A stretch of 64,000 nucleotides of DNA from contig NZ_FZOY01000004.1 in assembly GCF_900188335.1 (NCBI RefSeq), forward strand, positions 124,001 to 188,000, read 5' to 3'. Shown one piece after another: positions 33,775 through 40,837 of this stretch. Source of the DNA: Tropicimonas sediminicola. GTDB taxonomy: Bacteria > Pseudomonadota > Alphaproteobacteria > Rhodobacterales > Rhodobacteraceae. How positions within the stretch are numbered: position 1 is the first letter of the stretch; each line of letters starts with the position of its first letter. The position numbers were made by a program, and so were the translations under genes. The notes under the pieces are model-generated. The model searched no databases. It had not been told where the DNA came from and saw only the letters and a program-made list of their open reading frames with translations.

Positions 33775-34034
33775 TGCCTGTTCATCCGCCGTTGGCGCGC
33801 CGCACGCTTCCAGCAACCTTCGCAACAGAACCTGGCGTCGGCCCGACGGTAGAGCGGGATCGGCTCGTAGCACCAAGCGCACTTCCAGCCGGTCCATCTG
33901 ATGTTTCGGCTGACGGCCTGCATTCTGGCGATCCGGTTGGCGCGGTTGCCCTGTGCCCATACCTCGCAAGTGATGGTGAAGCCGCCGTTCTCGTGTTCCT
34001 CGATGTCGAGGCCGAATGGATCGGGTCCAGGCAT
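33771..34034 (-). CDS. small zinc-finger protein upstream of the HTH/HGG gene
   Basis: 87 residues from ATG 34034. The C-terminal part has WKCAWCYEPIPLYRRADARF followed by CCEGCWKRAARQRR, two CxxC pairs typical of a treble-clef or ribbon zinc finger. The N-terminal part (FGLDIEEHENGGFTITCEVW) is beta-rich. Coupled to the next gene through an ATGA overlap. No family name can be given. Confidence 0.65.
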   Translation of the reverse strand: MPGPDPFGLDIEEHENGGFTITCEVWAQGNRANRIARMQAVSRNIRWTGWKCAWCYEPIPLYRRADARFCCEGCWKRAARQRRMNRQ

Positions 34035-34458
34035 CTTGATCTTTCTTTATTGCCAAAGACGGGGCAGGGGATTGAAATCGATTGATCTGCTGAGGGTAAT
34101 ATAATACCACCCTCCGGGTGGAGCAAGATTGGCGACCTTAACTTAGTGGCAGTGGTCGTGACTGCTTGATGCACGTATCCGATCCACCGCGGTTGCATGC
34201 ACATGTCGCCTTCCTGCGCATTCCTGCCGTTCGTCGATTTCTGGACAAGGCGCGTTGTGAGACCATTGGAGACGTGCGCTGATGCGTAACGAACTCGGCC
34301 AATCAAAGCTATGCCGACAGCGGCGCATTAGTCACGTCGAAGGGATGTGCCATGGGCGCAAGTAGGCGGGGCATTTGATCTCCTTCATAGACACCTTTGG
34401 AAAACCTATGCACGGTGCCGTCGGAGAAGCGCAACCTGGTCAAAAATTGGAGGAAGCG
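34035..34458. other. divergent intergenic region
   Basis: About 420 bp between the HTH/zinc-finger operon (minus) and the DUF1254 gene (plus). The AT-rich run GGGTAATATAATACCACCCT (34095-34114) could be part of a promoter for the minus operon. No gene is supported. An in-frame TTG at 34375 extends the DUF1254 frame but lacks the signal-peptide context. Confidence 0.5.
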
Positions 34459-35925
34459 ATGGAAAGGCAATCATCATTACGGCGGTTACTGGCATCTATG
34501 ACGTTGGGGCTGATACTCGCCCCAACTGGCGTCTTTGCCCAGAACGTCTCGCCCGATGAGGCGCGGGCCATCGCCAAGGACGCTTATATCTTCGGCTACC
34601 CGCTGGTAGAGAACTACCGGATTCAATACACCTATTTCGTCGATCAAAGCGGCGCGGAATACAAAGGTCCGTGGAACAAGGTACTAAACACCGCACGACT
34701 GTTTACTCCGAAAGACACCACGATCCAGACACCCAATTCTGACACGCCCTATTCGATGCTCGGAGCGGACCTGCGAGTGGAGCCGCTTGTGCTCGGCGTG
34801 CCCAAAATCGACGAAAAGCGCTATTTTTCCCTGCAATTCATCGACGCATATACGTTCAACTTTCACTACGTCGGCAGCCGCACTACAGGTAATGGCGGAG
34901 GAACCTATCTGCTTGCCGGGCCGAACTGGACCGGCGACACACCCGCGGGCATTGACGACGTGATCCGTTCGGAGACCGATTTCGCCTTTGTCATCTACCG
35001 CACCCAACTCATGGGCCCCGACGACCTGGACAACGTGAAGAAGATCCAGGCGGGCTATACGCTTCAACCGCTCTCTGCCTTTCTCGGCCAAACCGCCAAG
35101 GATGGCACAGCGGTACCGCTGGAGAAGCCCAACGTTCTTCCTACCAAGGTCACTGTCGACCACCCTGTGACAAAGGCGCTGACGCCGGTCACACAGAAAG
35201 ACGAAAAAACCGATCCGAAGTTCTTCGAAATTCTCGACCTGACCCTGAAACTGGGCCCGGTGCCTGACGAGGAGAAGGATTTGCGGGCCCGAATGGCCAA
35301 GCTCGGCATCGGGACCGAGGCGGGCTTTGATCCCGACAGCTTGTCGCCGGAGGTTCTGAAGGCGGTTCAGGCCGGGATGACGGATGCCTGGGACGCGTTC
35401 GACACGTTCAAGAAGGAGCAGATCGACACCGGGAAGGTGACCTCGGCCGACATGTTCGGAACGCGCGAGGAGATCGGCGGAAACTGGATGTACCGCATGG
35501 CGGCCGTGATCTTGGGGATCTACGGAAATTCCGCCGAGGAGGCGTTTTACCCGGTACTGCAACTGGATACGGACGGGAATGCTCTTTCGGGGGCCAACGC
35601 CTACACAGTGACCTTCCCGAAAGGGCAATTGCCGCCCGTGAATGCGTTCTGGTCGGTGACGATGTACGGCCTGCCGCAAAGTCTGCTGGTGGAGAACCCG
35701 ATCAATCGCTACCTGGTCAACTCGCCGATGCTGCCGGATCTGAAGATGAACGACGACGGGTCCCTGACAATCTACGTGCAAAACGAGGCACCCGGAAAGG
35801 ACAAGGAGTCCAACTGGCTGCCCGCGCCCGCCGGGCCGTTCTGGATGGCCATGCGTCTCTACTGGCCCAAGGAAGCGGCGTTAAAGGGAGATTGGAAAGC
35901 ACCGGGTGTGGAAAAAACGAACTGA
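34459..35925 (+). CDS. exported DUF1254/DUF1214 domain protein
   Basis: 488 residues from ATG 34459, preceded by GGAGGA. A signal peptide (about residues 1-28, ending GVFAQ) is followed by the DUF1254 domain with AKDAYIFGYPLVENYRIQYT and IQTPNSDTPYSMLGADLR. The C-terminal DUF1214 domain has YTVTFPKGQLPPVNAFWSVT, NRYLVNSP and FWMAMRLYWPKEAAL. The family is widespread and exported, but its activity is not established. In many genomes such genes sit near sulfatase or DUF3604 genes, and here all three occur within 7.5 kb. Confidence 0.9.
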   Translation: MERQSSLRRLLASMTLGLILAPTGVFAQNVSPDEARAIAKDAYIFGYPLVENYRIQYTYFVDQSGAEYKGPWNKVLNTARLFTPKDTTIQTPNSDTPYSMLGADLRVEPLVLGVPKIDEKRYFSLQFIDAYTFNFHYVGSRTTGNGGGTYLLAGPNWTGDTPAGIDDVIRSETDFAFVIYRTQLMGPDDLDNVKKIQAGYTLQPLSAFLGQTAKDGTAVPLEKPNVLPTKVTVDHPVTKALTPVTQKDEKTDPKFFEILDLTLKLGPVPDEEKDLRARMAKLGIGTEAGFDPDSLSPEVLKAVQAGMTDAWDAFDTFKKEQIDTGKVTSADMFGTREEIGGNWMYRMAAVILGIYGNSAEEAFYPVLQLDTDGNALSGANAYTVTFPKGQLPPVNAFWSVTMYGLPQSLLVENPINRYLVNSPMLPDLKMNDDGSLTIYVQNEAPGKDKESNWLPAPAGPFWMAMRLYWPKEAALKGDWKAPGVEKTN

Positions 35926-36126
35926 AACCTCTGAATTTGCCGCTGCCCCTGCATTCGTCGCGGGCAGCGGACCCGCACCGTGCGTCGTCGGCAACACAAA
36001 GGCCACAGTCGTCTCCACGATGCCGCATGACGCGGGAATAACCTGCTTAGAAATGTTACGGAGCGCGCATTTCCCGTTTCAGAGCGCTGACCGCTTTGAG
36101 ATATTATTCAGTCATCCGAGTGAAAC
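35926..36126. other. short intergenic region before the IS element
   Basis: About 200 bp; no gene seen. The end of it (from 36111) is the left half of dispersed-repeat copy B, which the IS903-type insertion splits. Confidence 0.45.
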
Positions 36127-36135
36127 GCTCAGATG

Positions 36136-37188
36136 GGCGTTGTTGCGCAATTCAGCCCTAAGGCGTGATTTCCCCTTTCCCCGTTGATGTCATTCCACGC
36201 GGAGGATCCCGGCGGTGCCGAGGGCGTTGAAGCGGTTCATGAGTGCGATGCGGATGTGGATTTCGGCGGTTTGTCGGTCGGGGTCTCTGGCGGCGATGCG
36301 CTCGCCGAAGGATTTCAGGCAACGCATCTTCGCCTCGATCCGGCTGCGGGCGTGATACCCTGTCCAGCGTTTCCAGAAGGCCCGGCCGTAGTGCCGGGTG
36401 GCCCGGAGGGTTTCATTTCTTGTGATTGCGGCTGGGCAGTCTTCCTTCCACCACCGACCATTCTTGCGGATCGGGATGATCGGAATCGCGTCGCGCGCGA
36501 GGATCGCAGTATGACAGCGTCGCGTGTCATAGGCTCCATCGGCGGTCACGGTGCCGACGTCTTCGTCCTCGGGGATCTGTTCAAGCAGATCCGGTAGGAC
36601 CGGGCTGTCGCCGTCTCGGCTGGGGGTGAACTCCACTGCCCGGATATCGGATGTGGCGGTGTCCATGGCCAGATGGACCTTACGCCATTGGCGTCGGCCC
36701 TGAACACCGTGCTTTCGGGCCTGCCATTCACCGTCACCGAGGAACTTGATCCCCGTGCTGTCGACGAGCAGGTTCAGCGGCCCATCGGCGCGGCGATACG
36801 GGATCTGAACGGCCAGGGTCTTCTGGCGGCGGCACAGGGTCGTATAATCCGGGACCGCCCAGTCCAGGCCAGCCAGCCGCAGCAGGCTGGCGACCATTCC
36901 GGCAGTCTGCCTGAGTGGCAGCTTGAACAGGACCTTGATCGACAGACAGAACTGGATCGCCGCATCCGAGTAAACCGCAGGGCGACCGGGGCTGCCGTCA
37001 TGCGGCGCAAGCCAGGTCATCTCCTTGTCCAACCAGATCAACAGTGATCCGCGCTTGCGCAGCGAAGCTGTGTAGCTGGACCAGTTCGTGGTGCGATAGC
37101 GGGCGGGTGATGGCTTGCTCATGCCAGCCGTCTAACCGCATGGATTCACGTTGTGAATCCTTCAAGGATAGAGTTCTGCAACAACGCC
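36136..37188 (-). mobile_element. complete IS903-type insertion sequence (IS5 family), 1053 bp
   Basis: The left end begins GGCGTTGTTGCGCAATTC (36136-36153). The right end, read inward on the minus strand, is GGCGTTGTTGCAGAACTC (37188-37171), so the inverted repeats are 18 bp with three mismatches. Both sides carry the 9-bp target duplication GCTCAGATG (36127-36135 and 37189-37197). Length, 9-bp duplication and transposase type all fit the IS903 group. Intact and presumably recent. Confidence 0.93.
36190..37122 (-). CDS. IS5 family transposase (IS903 group)
   Basis: 310 residues, full length for the group. The N-terminus (YRTTNWSSYTASLRKRGSLL) is the typical IS903 start. The DDE residues appear in LLVDSTGIKFLGDGEW (first Asp), TVTADGAYDTRRCH (second Asp) and GYHARSRIEAKMRCLKSFGE (Glu in the YREK-like helix). 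It mobilises the 1053-bp element and has no frameshift. Confidence 0.95.
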   Translation of the reverse strand: MSKPSPARYRTTNWSSYTASLRKRGSLLIWLDKEMTWLAPHDGSPGRPAVYSDAAIQFCLSIKVLFKLPLRQTAGMVASLLRLAGLDWAVPDYTTLCRRQKTLAVQIPYRRADGPLNLLVDSTGIKFLGDGEWQARKHGVQGRRQWRKVHLAMDTATSDIRAVEFTPSRDGDSPVLPDLLEQIPEDEDVGTVTADGAYDTRRCHTAILARDAIPIIPIRKNGRWWKEDCPAAITRNETLRATRHYGRAFWKRWTGYHARSRIEAKMRCLKSFGERIAARDPDRQTAEIHIRIALMNRFNALGTAGILRVE

Positions 37189-37197
37189 GCTCAGATG

Positions 37198-37575
37198 TCC
37201 GCAAGGTCGGCAAACTTCCCTTTCAGCGCTGCGCTTTGATCCGCCTCGTCGCCGGGGCGACCATGCCGGTCGCTTCCTGCGCTTTGCGGCCGTTGGCCGG
37301 GAGCGGCACTTCGCACGCGCAGCAAGGTTTCCGACCGATGCGAACGGCCCTGAGCAGACATTCGCCAAGATGATCATCGCCGCGGCGCGGCCTCGTCAAA
37401 GCCGACGTTCTTTGCGCTGTGCGGCATCGTCCGGCTAGTCGATACCCGCAGTGCGGACAGTCCAGTTGTTCGGCCCGCAGAGGCCAACTGGTGCTCACTG
37501 CGCATTGCAGACAATCTCTCGTATCCAAGCTAGGTCCGGAGTGCGGACGAAGCTCCCGGTCTGAGAACCGTCACC
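37198..37575. other. degenerate intergenic region
   Basis: About 380 bp with no intact gene. A minus-strand frame (37223-37528, TTG start) opens with a zinc-ribbon-like CLQCAVSTSWPLRAEQLDCP followed by HCGYR but then becomes featureless, so it may be a remnant. The left edge is the second half of dispersed-repeat copy B. Confidence 0.45.
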
Positions 37576-38502
37576 TCAATCGACGCTGGCCAGCTGTCGC
37601 TCCCGGTGGATGATGTAGAGGCCGGTGGCAACAATGATCGCAGCGCCGGTCCATGTCCATCGGTCTGGCAACTGGTCGAATACCAGCCAACCCCAGAACG
37701 TGCTCCAGATTATCAGGCTGTAGTGCATCGGCGCCAGCACGGATGCCTGTGCTATTTCCAGCGACTTGATAATCATAAGCTCGCCCAGTGCCGCGAACAC
37801 GGCCATGCCGGCCAGCAGCGCCCATTGCAAGTCTGCCTCGGGCATCGTCCAGAAAAAGGGTAATGAAAATGATAGAGCCAGCACGCTCGCAAGCGCAGTA
37901 TATGCGACAGTGGTGATCGTCTGGTCGCTCGAGGCCAACCGCCTCGACAGCACCTGCCGCACGGCAAAGGCAGACGCCGCGACCAAAACCAACAACACCG
38001 CCGGGTGCATGACTCCCATCCCCGGGCGGATCACGATCAGTGTCCCGACGAAACCGATGGCAACGGCGATCCAGCGCTTCAAGCCGACTCGCTCGCCCAG
38101 CAGCAACGCCCCCATCGCCGTGACCAGAAATGGGGCGACGAAACTGACCGCTACAGCGTCCGCCAGCGGTACGAATTTCACGGCAAATATGAAACATGTC
38201 GCAGATATCACTGCCAACATCCCGCGTGCGATCTGCAGCACAGGATGGCGGGTGCGTAAGATCGACGGCCCCCGTATGGCCAGCGCAATCACCACACCGG
38301 AGAGCAACCCAAGTTGACGGAACCAGACGATCTGCACCGGATGGAATGACTCCGTCAGCAGCTTTGCCTGGGCGTCGGCGGCCGAGAATAGCAGAAAGCC
38401 AAGCCCCATCAGCAACAGCCCGCGCGTGTTGTTCAACTCGTGTGGATGCTCGTGCGGGCTCAGCGGAGTGGAGTGGCTCGAGGTCAAAGCGATGTCCCGC
38501 AT
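37576..38502 (-). CDS. EamA/DMT superfamily transporter
   Basis: 308 residues with about ten transmembrane helices in two EamA repeats. The first starts LLLMGLGFLLFSAADAQAKL and holds ARGMLAVISATCFIFAVKFV. The second ends MIIKSLEIAQASVLAPMHYS and WGWLVFDQLPDRWTW. These carriers export metabolites such as amino acids or purines. Alone in this cargo segment, on the minus strand, flanked by decayed DNA. Substrate unknown. Confidence 0.88.
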   Translation of the reverse strand: MRDIALTSSHSTPLSPHEHPHELNNTRGLLLMGLGFLLFSAADAQAKLLTESFHPVQIVWFRQLGLLSGVVIALAIRGPSILRTRHPVLQIARGMLAVISATCFIFAVKFVPLADAVAVSFVAPFLVTAMGALLLGERVGLKRWIAVAIGFVGTLIVIRPGMGVMHPAVLLVLVAASAFAVRQVLSRRLASSDQTITTVAYTALASVLALSFSLPFFWTMPEADLQWALLAGMAVFAALGELMIIKSLEIAQASVLAPMHYSLIIWSTFWGWLVFDQLPDRWTWTGAAIIVATGLYIIHRERQLASVD

Positions 38503-39655
38503 TCGGTCTTGCGGGCTGTCATCTCCGCAGAGAGAGGAAAAGGCACGGACCGGAAATCCGAGGCCAACGTAAAGAACCTATCTGAATCGCCGGAACCAGG
38601 CGACGCCAAAAATCCGTGAAGCGAACGGAAAAAAGTTCCGCAAGTCTCTCGTTCAGATCGACACATTCGCTGTGGGCGGAATGGAGAATCGCTTTTTGAA
38701 TTGCCGCGCTGCCAGAGTTCTTGGTCAACGGGATCGCAGCAACGGCAAGCATCTTGAAGAGTTAAGTCCGCTTCGGGCTCACAACGGTCATCTGAGCCTT
38801 TTCGTCAGATGACCGCAAGGTCGGCATTCATGCCAAGCACTTCGGCGTACTTGGCCGAACGACAAGGGCCTCTGCACGGTCAACTGAGCGACGAAATCGA
38901 ATGACCGCTTCTTCAGCGTCTTATCGGTCGATTGGCCATTAACCGGCTTGCGCTCAGCGGGCGCGGCCGATGGGTGCTTCCGGCTTCGGCTGGCCGCACA
39001 CATTGGCATGAACGATAGATCGCCTGCTGCGGGCTTTTCGTCCATGCATGCCAGGAATCGAGCCGGTCGAGACCGCGGCATCGACTTGTCCAGATCGTGG
39101 CATTTGATCAAGCGGCCTCACAATGGCACCGGCGAGGAGAGATCGTCCCGGCATGGCACGCCACGATTGCACTATTGAGCATCATGAAACCCGACGCACC
39201 ATGGGGCATAGTCACTGTCAGAGGGGCAACGTTGTGTACCGAGCCCTTGGATGGTTTAAGTCGTGAATGAGTCTCCTGCCCCTCTTTGACTTGTGAATTT
39301 GGCACCTGCCCCTTGGGTTTTTAGAGGCGAGGTGCAGCGAGTTAATTGATAAACATCCCGGCGTCGCGCTATCTGCGCGGCGCCGGTTTTGTTCGCGGTG
39401 CAGAAGAAAGGGGGGGGGGGCAATCCCGGCAGCGCCAAGACCAGCAACCGGTCGCTTCGGTACCTGCATGCATCCGCAATTCAAACATTCGGCGCTCGCT
39501 CGGGCTGCCCTTCGACCGTCAGACGAGATTTCTTCTAGTCGAAGGAATGTGGCGCACCGGCGTGACGTGCCCAATGTCCGTACTTCATGCTATGTGCCCA
39601 TTCGACAGACCTATTGCTTTCGAAATGCGCACCATTTGATGCGCGAGATTGGACC
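38503..39655. other. long non-coding or decayed stretch
   Basis: About 1150 bp without a supported gene. It holds dispersed-repeat copy C (38787-38834) and an 11-base G run (39410-39420). The short frames on both strands have no recognisable product. It probably consists of remnants of older insertions. Confidence 0.55.
38787..38834 (+). repeat. dispersed degenerate repeat, copy C
   Basis: GTCATCTGAGCCTTTTCGTC followed by AGATGACCGCAAGGTCGGCA and TTCATGCC. It shares the ends and core with copy B (GTCATCxGAG, then TCAGATGxCCGCAAGGTCGGCA) and the core with copy A. Confidence 0.6.
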
Positions 39656-40585
39656 GTGACGGAAGAACAAGCAAAACAAGCGCTCTTGCGGATCGAGCGA
39701 GCGCTCGCCAGTGCCAAGCTCAAGCAGTGGGAGCGGAGGTTCCTTACCGACATTCGCCGGAAGCTAACCCAGTCCTGGGGAAGCTCGCGGCTCAGTGCGC
39801 GTCAGTTCGCAAAGCTGCATGAGACGCTTTCCAAGTACGATACCCGAGACGGCACTGTGATAGATCTTCGGACAAAGCAGCAAGGCGCAACCAGCAAACA
39901 CCGTCGTGACGTTGGCCGGCAACGTGGAGGAACCCAGCGGCAGGTAACCACCTTTCCCCCTTGGCGAGACAAATGGCACCGATGGGTTCTGCCTACGGTC
40001 GCCGCAAGTGTTGTGGCGCTCTCGGCCTGGCAACTTTTTGACAACGTCAGCGTGGACGGATTGTTCGATGCCGTCTCCGGTGGAAAATTTGCTGCCGGCG
40101 TGGATGTTGGAACATCCGTGGTACAGAAGGACGGCGCCGGAATATCCGTCTCGCCCAGGCCAAAGCTTTCCCAGCGGAGAAGTACCCCCAGGCCATCCTC
40201 GACGGTTGACCCCTCAGAAATTGGGGTCATCGACGGCGACACAATTCGTTTGGGTTCCGACGGACAGCGGATTCGGCTCGTTGGATTCAATACACCTGAG
40301 ACGTACGAACCAGTGTGCGCAAAGGGATACGAACTTGGCAAGCAAGCCACTGCGCGCCTGAAAGATCTGCTTACCAACGCCGAGTTCGCGGAAGTCGAAT
40401 TCGTGCCATGCGCCTGCAAACCCGGGACCCAGGGAACCAACCAGTGCAACTATGGCCGCGCCTGCGCCTACCTAAGGGTGGACGGGAGCGACGTTGGCGA
40501 CATTCTTGTATCGGAAGGTCTGGCTGCGAGGTTCATCTGCGGTCGCACTTCCTGCCCAAGACTTCCACGGCCATGGTGCAACTAG
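39656..40585 (+). CDS. membrane-anchored thermonuclease (SNase-like) family protein
   Basis: 309 residues from GTG 39656 (a TTG at 39587 would add 23 residues). The first 95 residues are charged and helical; a single membrane span near residues 108-125 (WVLPTVAASVVALSAWQLF) is followed by an SNase-like domain. GVIDGDTIRLGSDGQRIRLV and GFNTPETYEP match the catalytic region, although the second Asp of the family's D-x-P-E turn is Asn, as in many bacterial homologues. GRACAYLRVDGSDVGDILVS supplies the other Arg. It should be a nuclease outside the cytoplasm. It is the last gene before the right attachment site. Confidence 0.78.
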   Translation: MTEEQAKQALLRIERALASAKLKQWERRFLTDIRRKLTQSWGSSRLSARQFAKLHETLSKYDTRDGTVIDLRTKQQGATSKHRRDVGRQRGGTQRQVTTFPPWRDKWHRWVLPTVAASVVALSAWQLFDNVSVDGLFDAVSGGKFAAGVDVGTSVVQKDGAGISVSPRPKLSQRRSTPRPSSTVDPSEIGVIDGDTIRLGSDGQRIRLVGFNTPETYEPVCAKGYELGKQATARLKDLLTNAEFAEVEFVPCACKPGTQGTNQCNYGRACAYLRVDGSDVGDILVSEGLAARFICGRTSCPRLPRPWCN

Positions 40586-40628
40586 ATAGCTGCCGCCCAA
40601 CTCAACGACTCCAAGCACTCCAAAGAGC

Positions 40629-40650
40629 TGGGGGAACAAATGGGGGAACC
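40629..40650. repeat. paired TGGGGGAAC boxes, right end
   Basis: TGGGGGAAC at 40629-40637 and TGGGGGAACC at 40641-40650 repeat the pair at 20245-20266 with the same orientation and 12-bp spacing, 30 bp inside the right attachment site. Confidence 0.6.
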
Positions 40651-40679
40651 TACCAATCGCAATCCGATCTAGTCGTTCA

Positions 40680-40718
40680 ATTTCAGTTGGATATCAGGAT
40701 TGAGTGGCGCGCTGGGGA
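40680..40718. repeat. attachment site copy, right (attR, at tRNA-Arg)
   Basis: 39 bp identical to 20085-20123. Bases 40705-40718 are the 3' end of the tRNA-Arg gene including the encoded CCA; 40680-40704 are downstream of it. Confidence 0.92.
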
Positions 40719-40781
40719 GGATTCGAACCCCCGACCCCTTGATTCGTAGTCAAGTACTCTATCCAACTGAGCTACCAGCGC
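40705..40781 (-). tRNA. tRNA-Arg (anticodon ACG)
   Basis: 77 nt including an encoded CCA. The acceptor stem pairs GCGCTGG (from 40781) with CCAGCGC (40715-40709), followed by a discriminator G. The D-loop region has TAGCTCAGTTGGATAGAG, the anticodon arm CTTGA-CTACGAA-TCAAG gives ACG, and the T-arm contains GGTTCGAATCC. The first anticodon base should be inosine in the mature tRNA. It stays intact at the right border of the island. Confidence 0.97.
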
Positions 40782-40837
40782 GTGAGGCGTTCGTTTAGAC
40801 TCGGCTGTCGGGCGATGCAAGAGCCAATCGAAGAAAA

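Larger units (their letters stand above)
36111..37220 (+). repeat. dispersed degenerate repeat, copy B, split by the IS element
   Basis: The left part 36111-36135 (GTCATCCGAGTGAAACGCTC and then AGATG) continues after the IS and its duplicated target at 37198-37220 (TCCGCAAGGTCGGCAAAC...). Joined, it parallels copy C at 38787-38834, so the IS landed inside an existing repeat copy. Confidence 0.6.
20085..40718. mobile_element. integrative genomic island in tRNA-Arg(ACG), about 20.6 kb
   Basis: The segment is bounded by a perfect 39-bp direct repeat (20085-20123 and 40680-40718). The right copy covers the last 14 nt of the tRNA-Arg gene. It encodes a tyrosine integrase next to the left end, an AlpA-like regulator, primase-type and DUF3987 replication proteins, and varied cargo. 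A pair of 12-bp-spaced TGGGGGAAC boxes occurs near both ends. No relaxase, type IV secretion or phage structural gene is seen, so self-transfer is unlikely. The cargo half is decayed, with IS copies and pseudogenes. Confidence 0.9.

Noticed and set aside
39218-39574. minus-strand frame of 118 codons near the island's right part
   Set aside because: It spans the 11-base G run and has no family-like sequence or start context.
20085-40718. the island as a prophage or conjugative element
   Set aside because: No capsid, tail, terminase, lysis, relaxase or type IV secretion genes could be seen; only replication and integration functions are present.
40315-40749. plus-strand frame ending in AGEDSNPRPLDS
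   Set aside because: The ending is the translation of the complement of the tRNA-Arg gene, a common spurious ORF; the start overlaps the thermonuclease gene.
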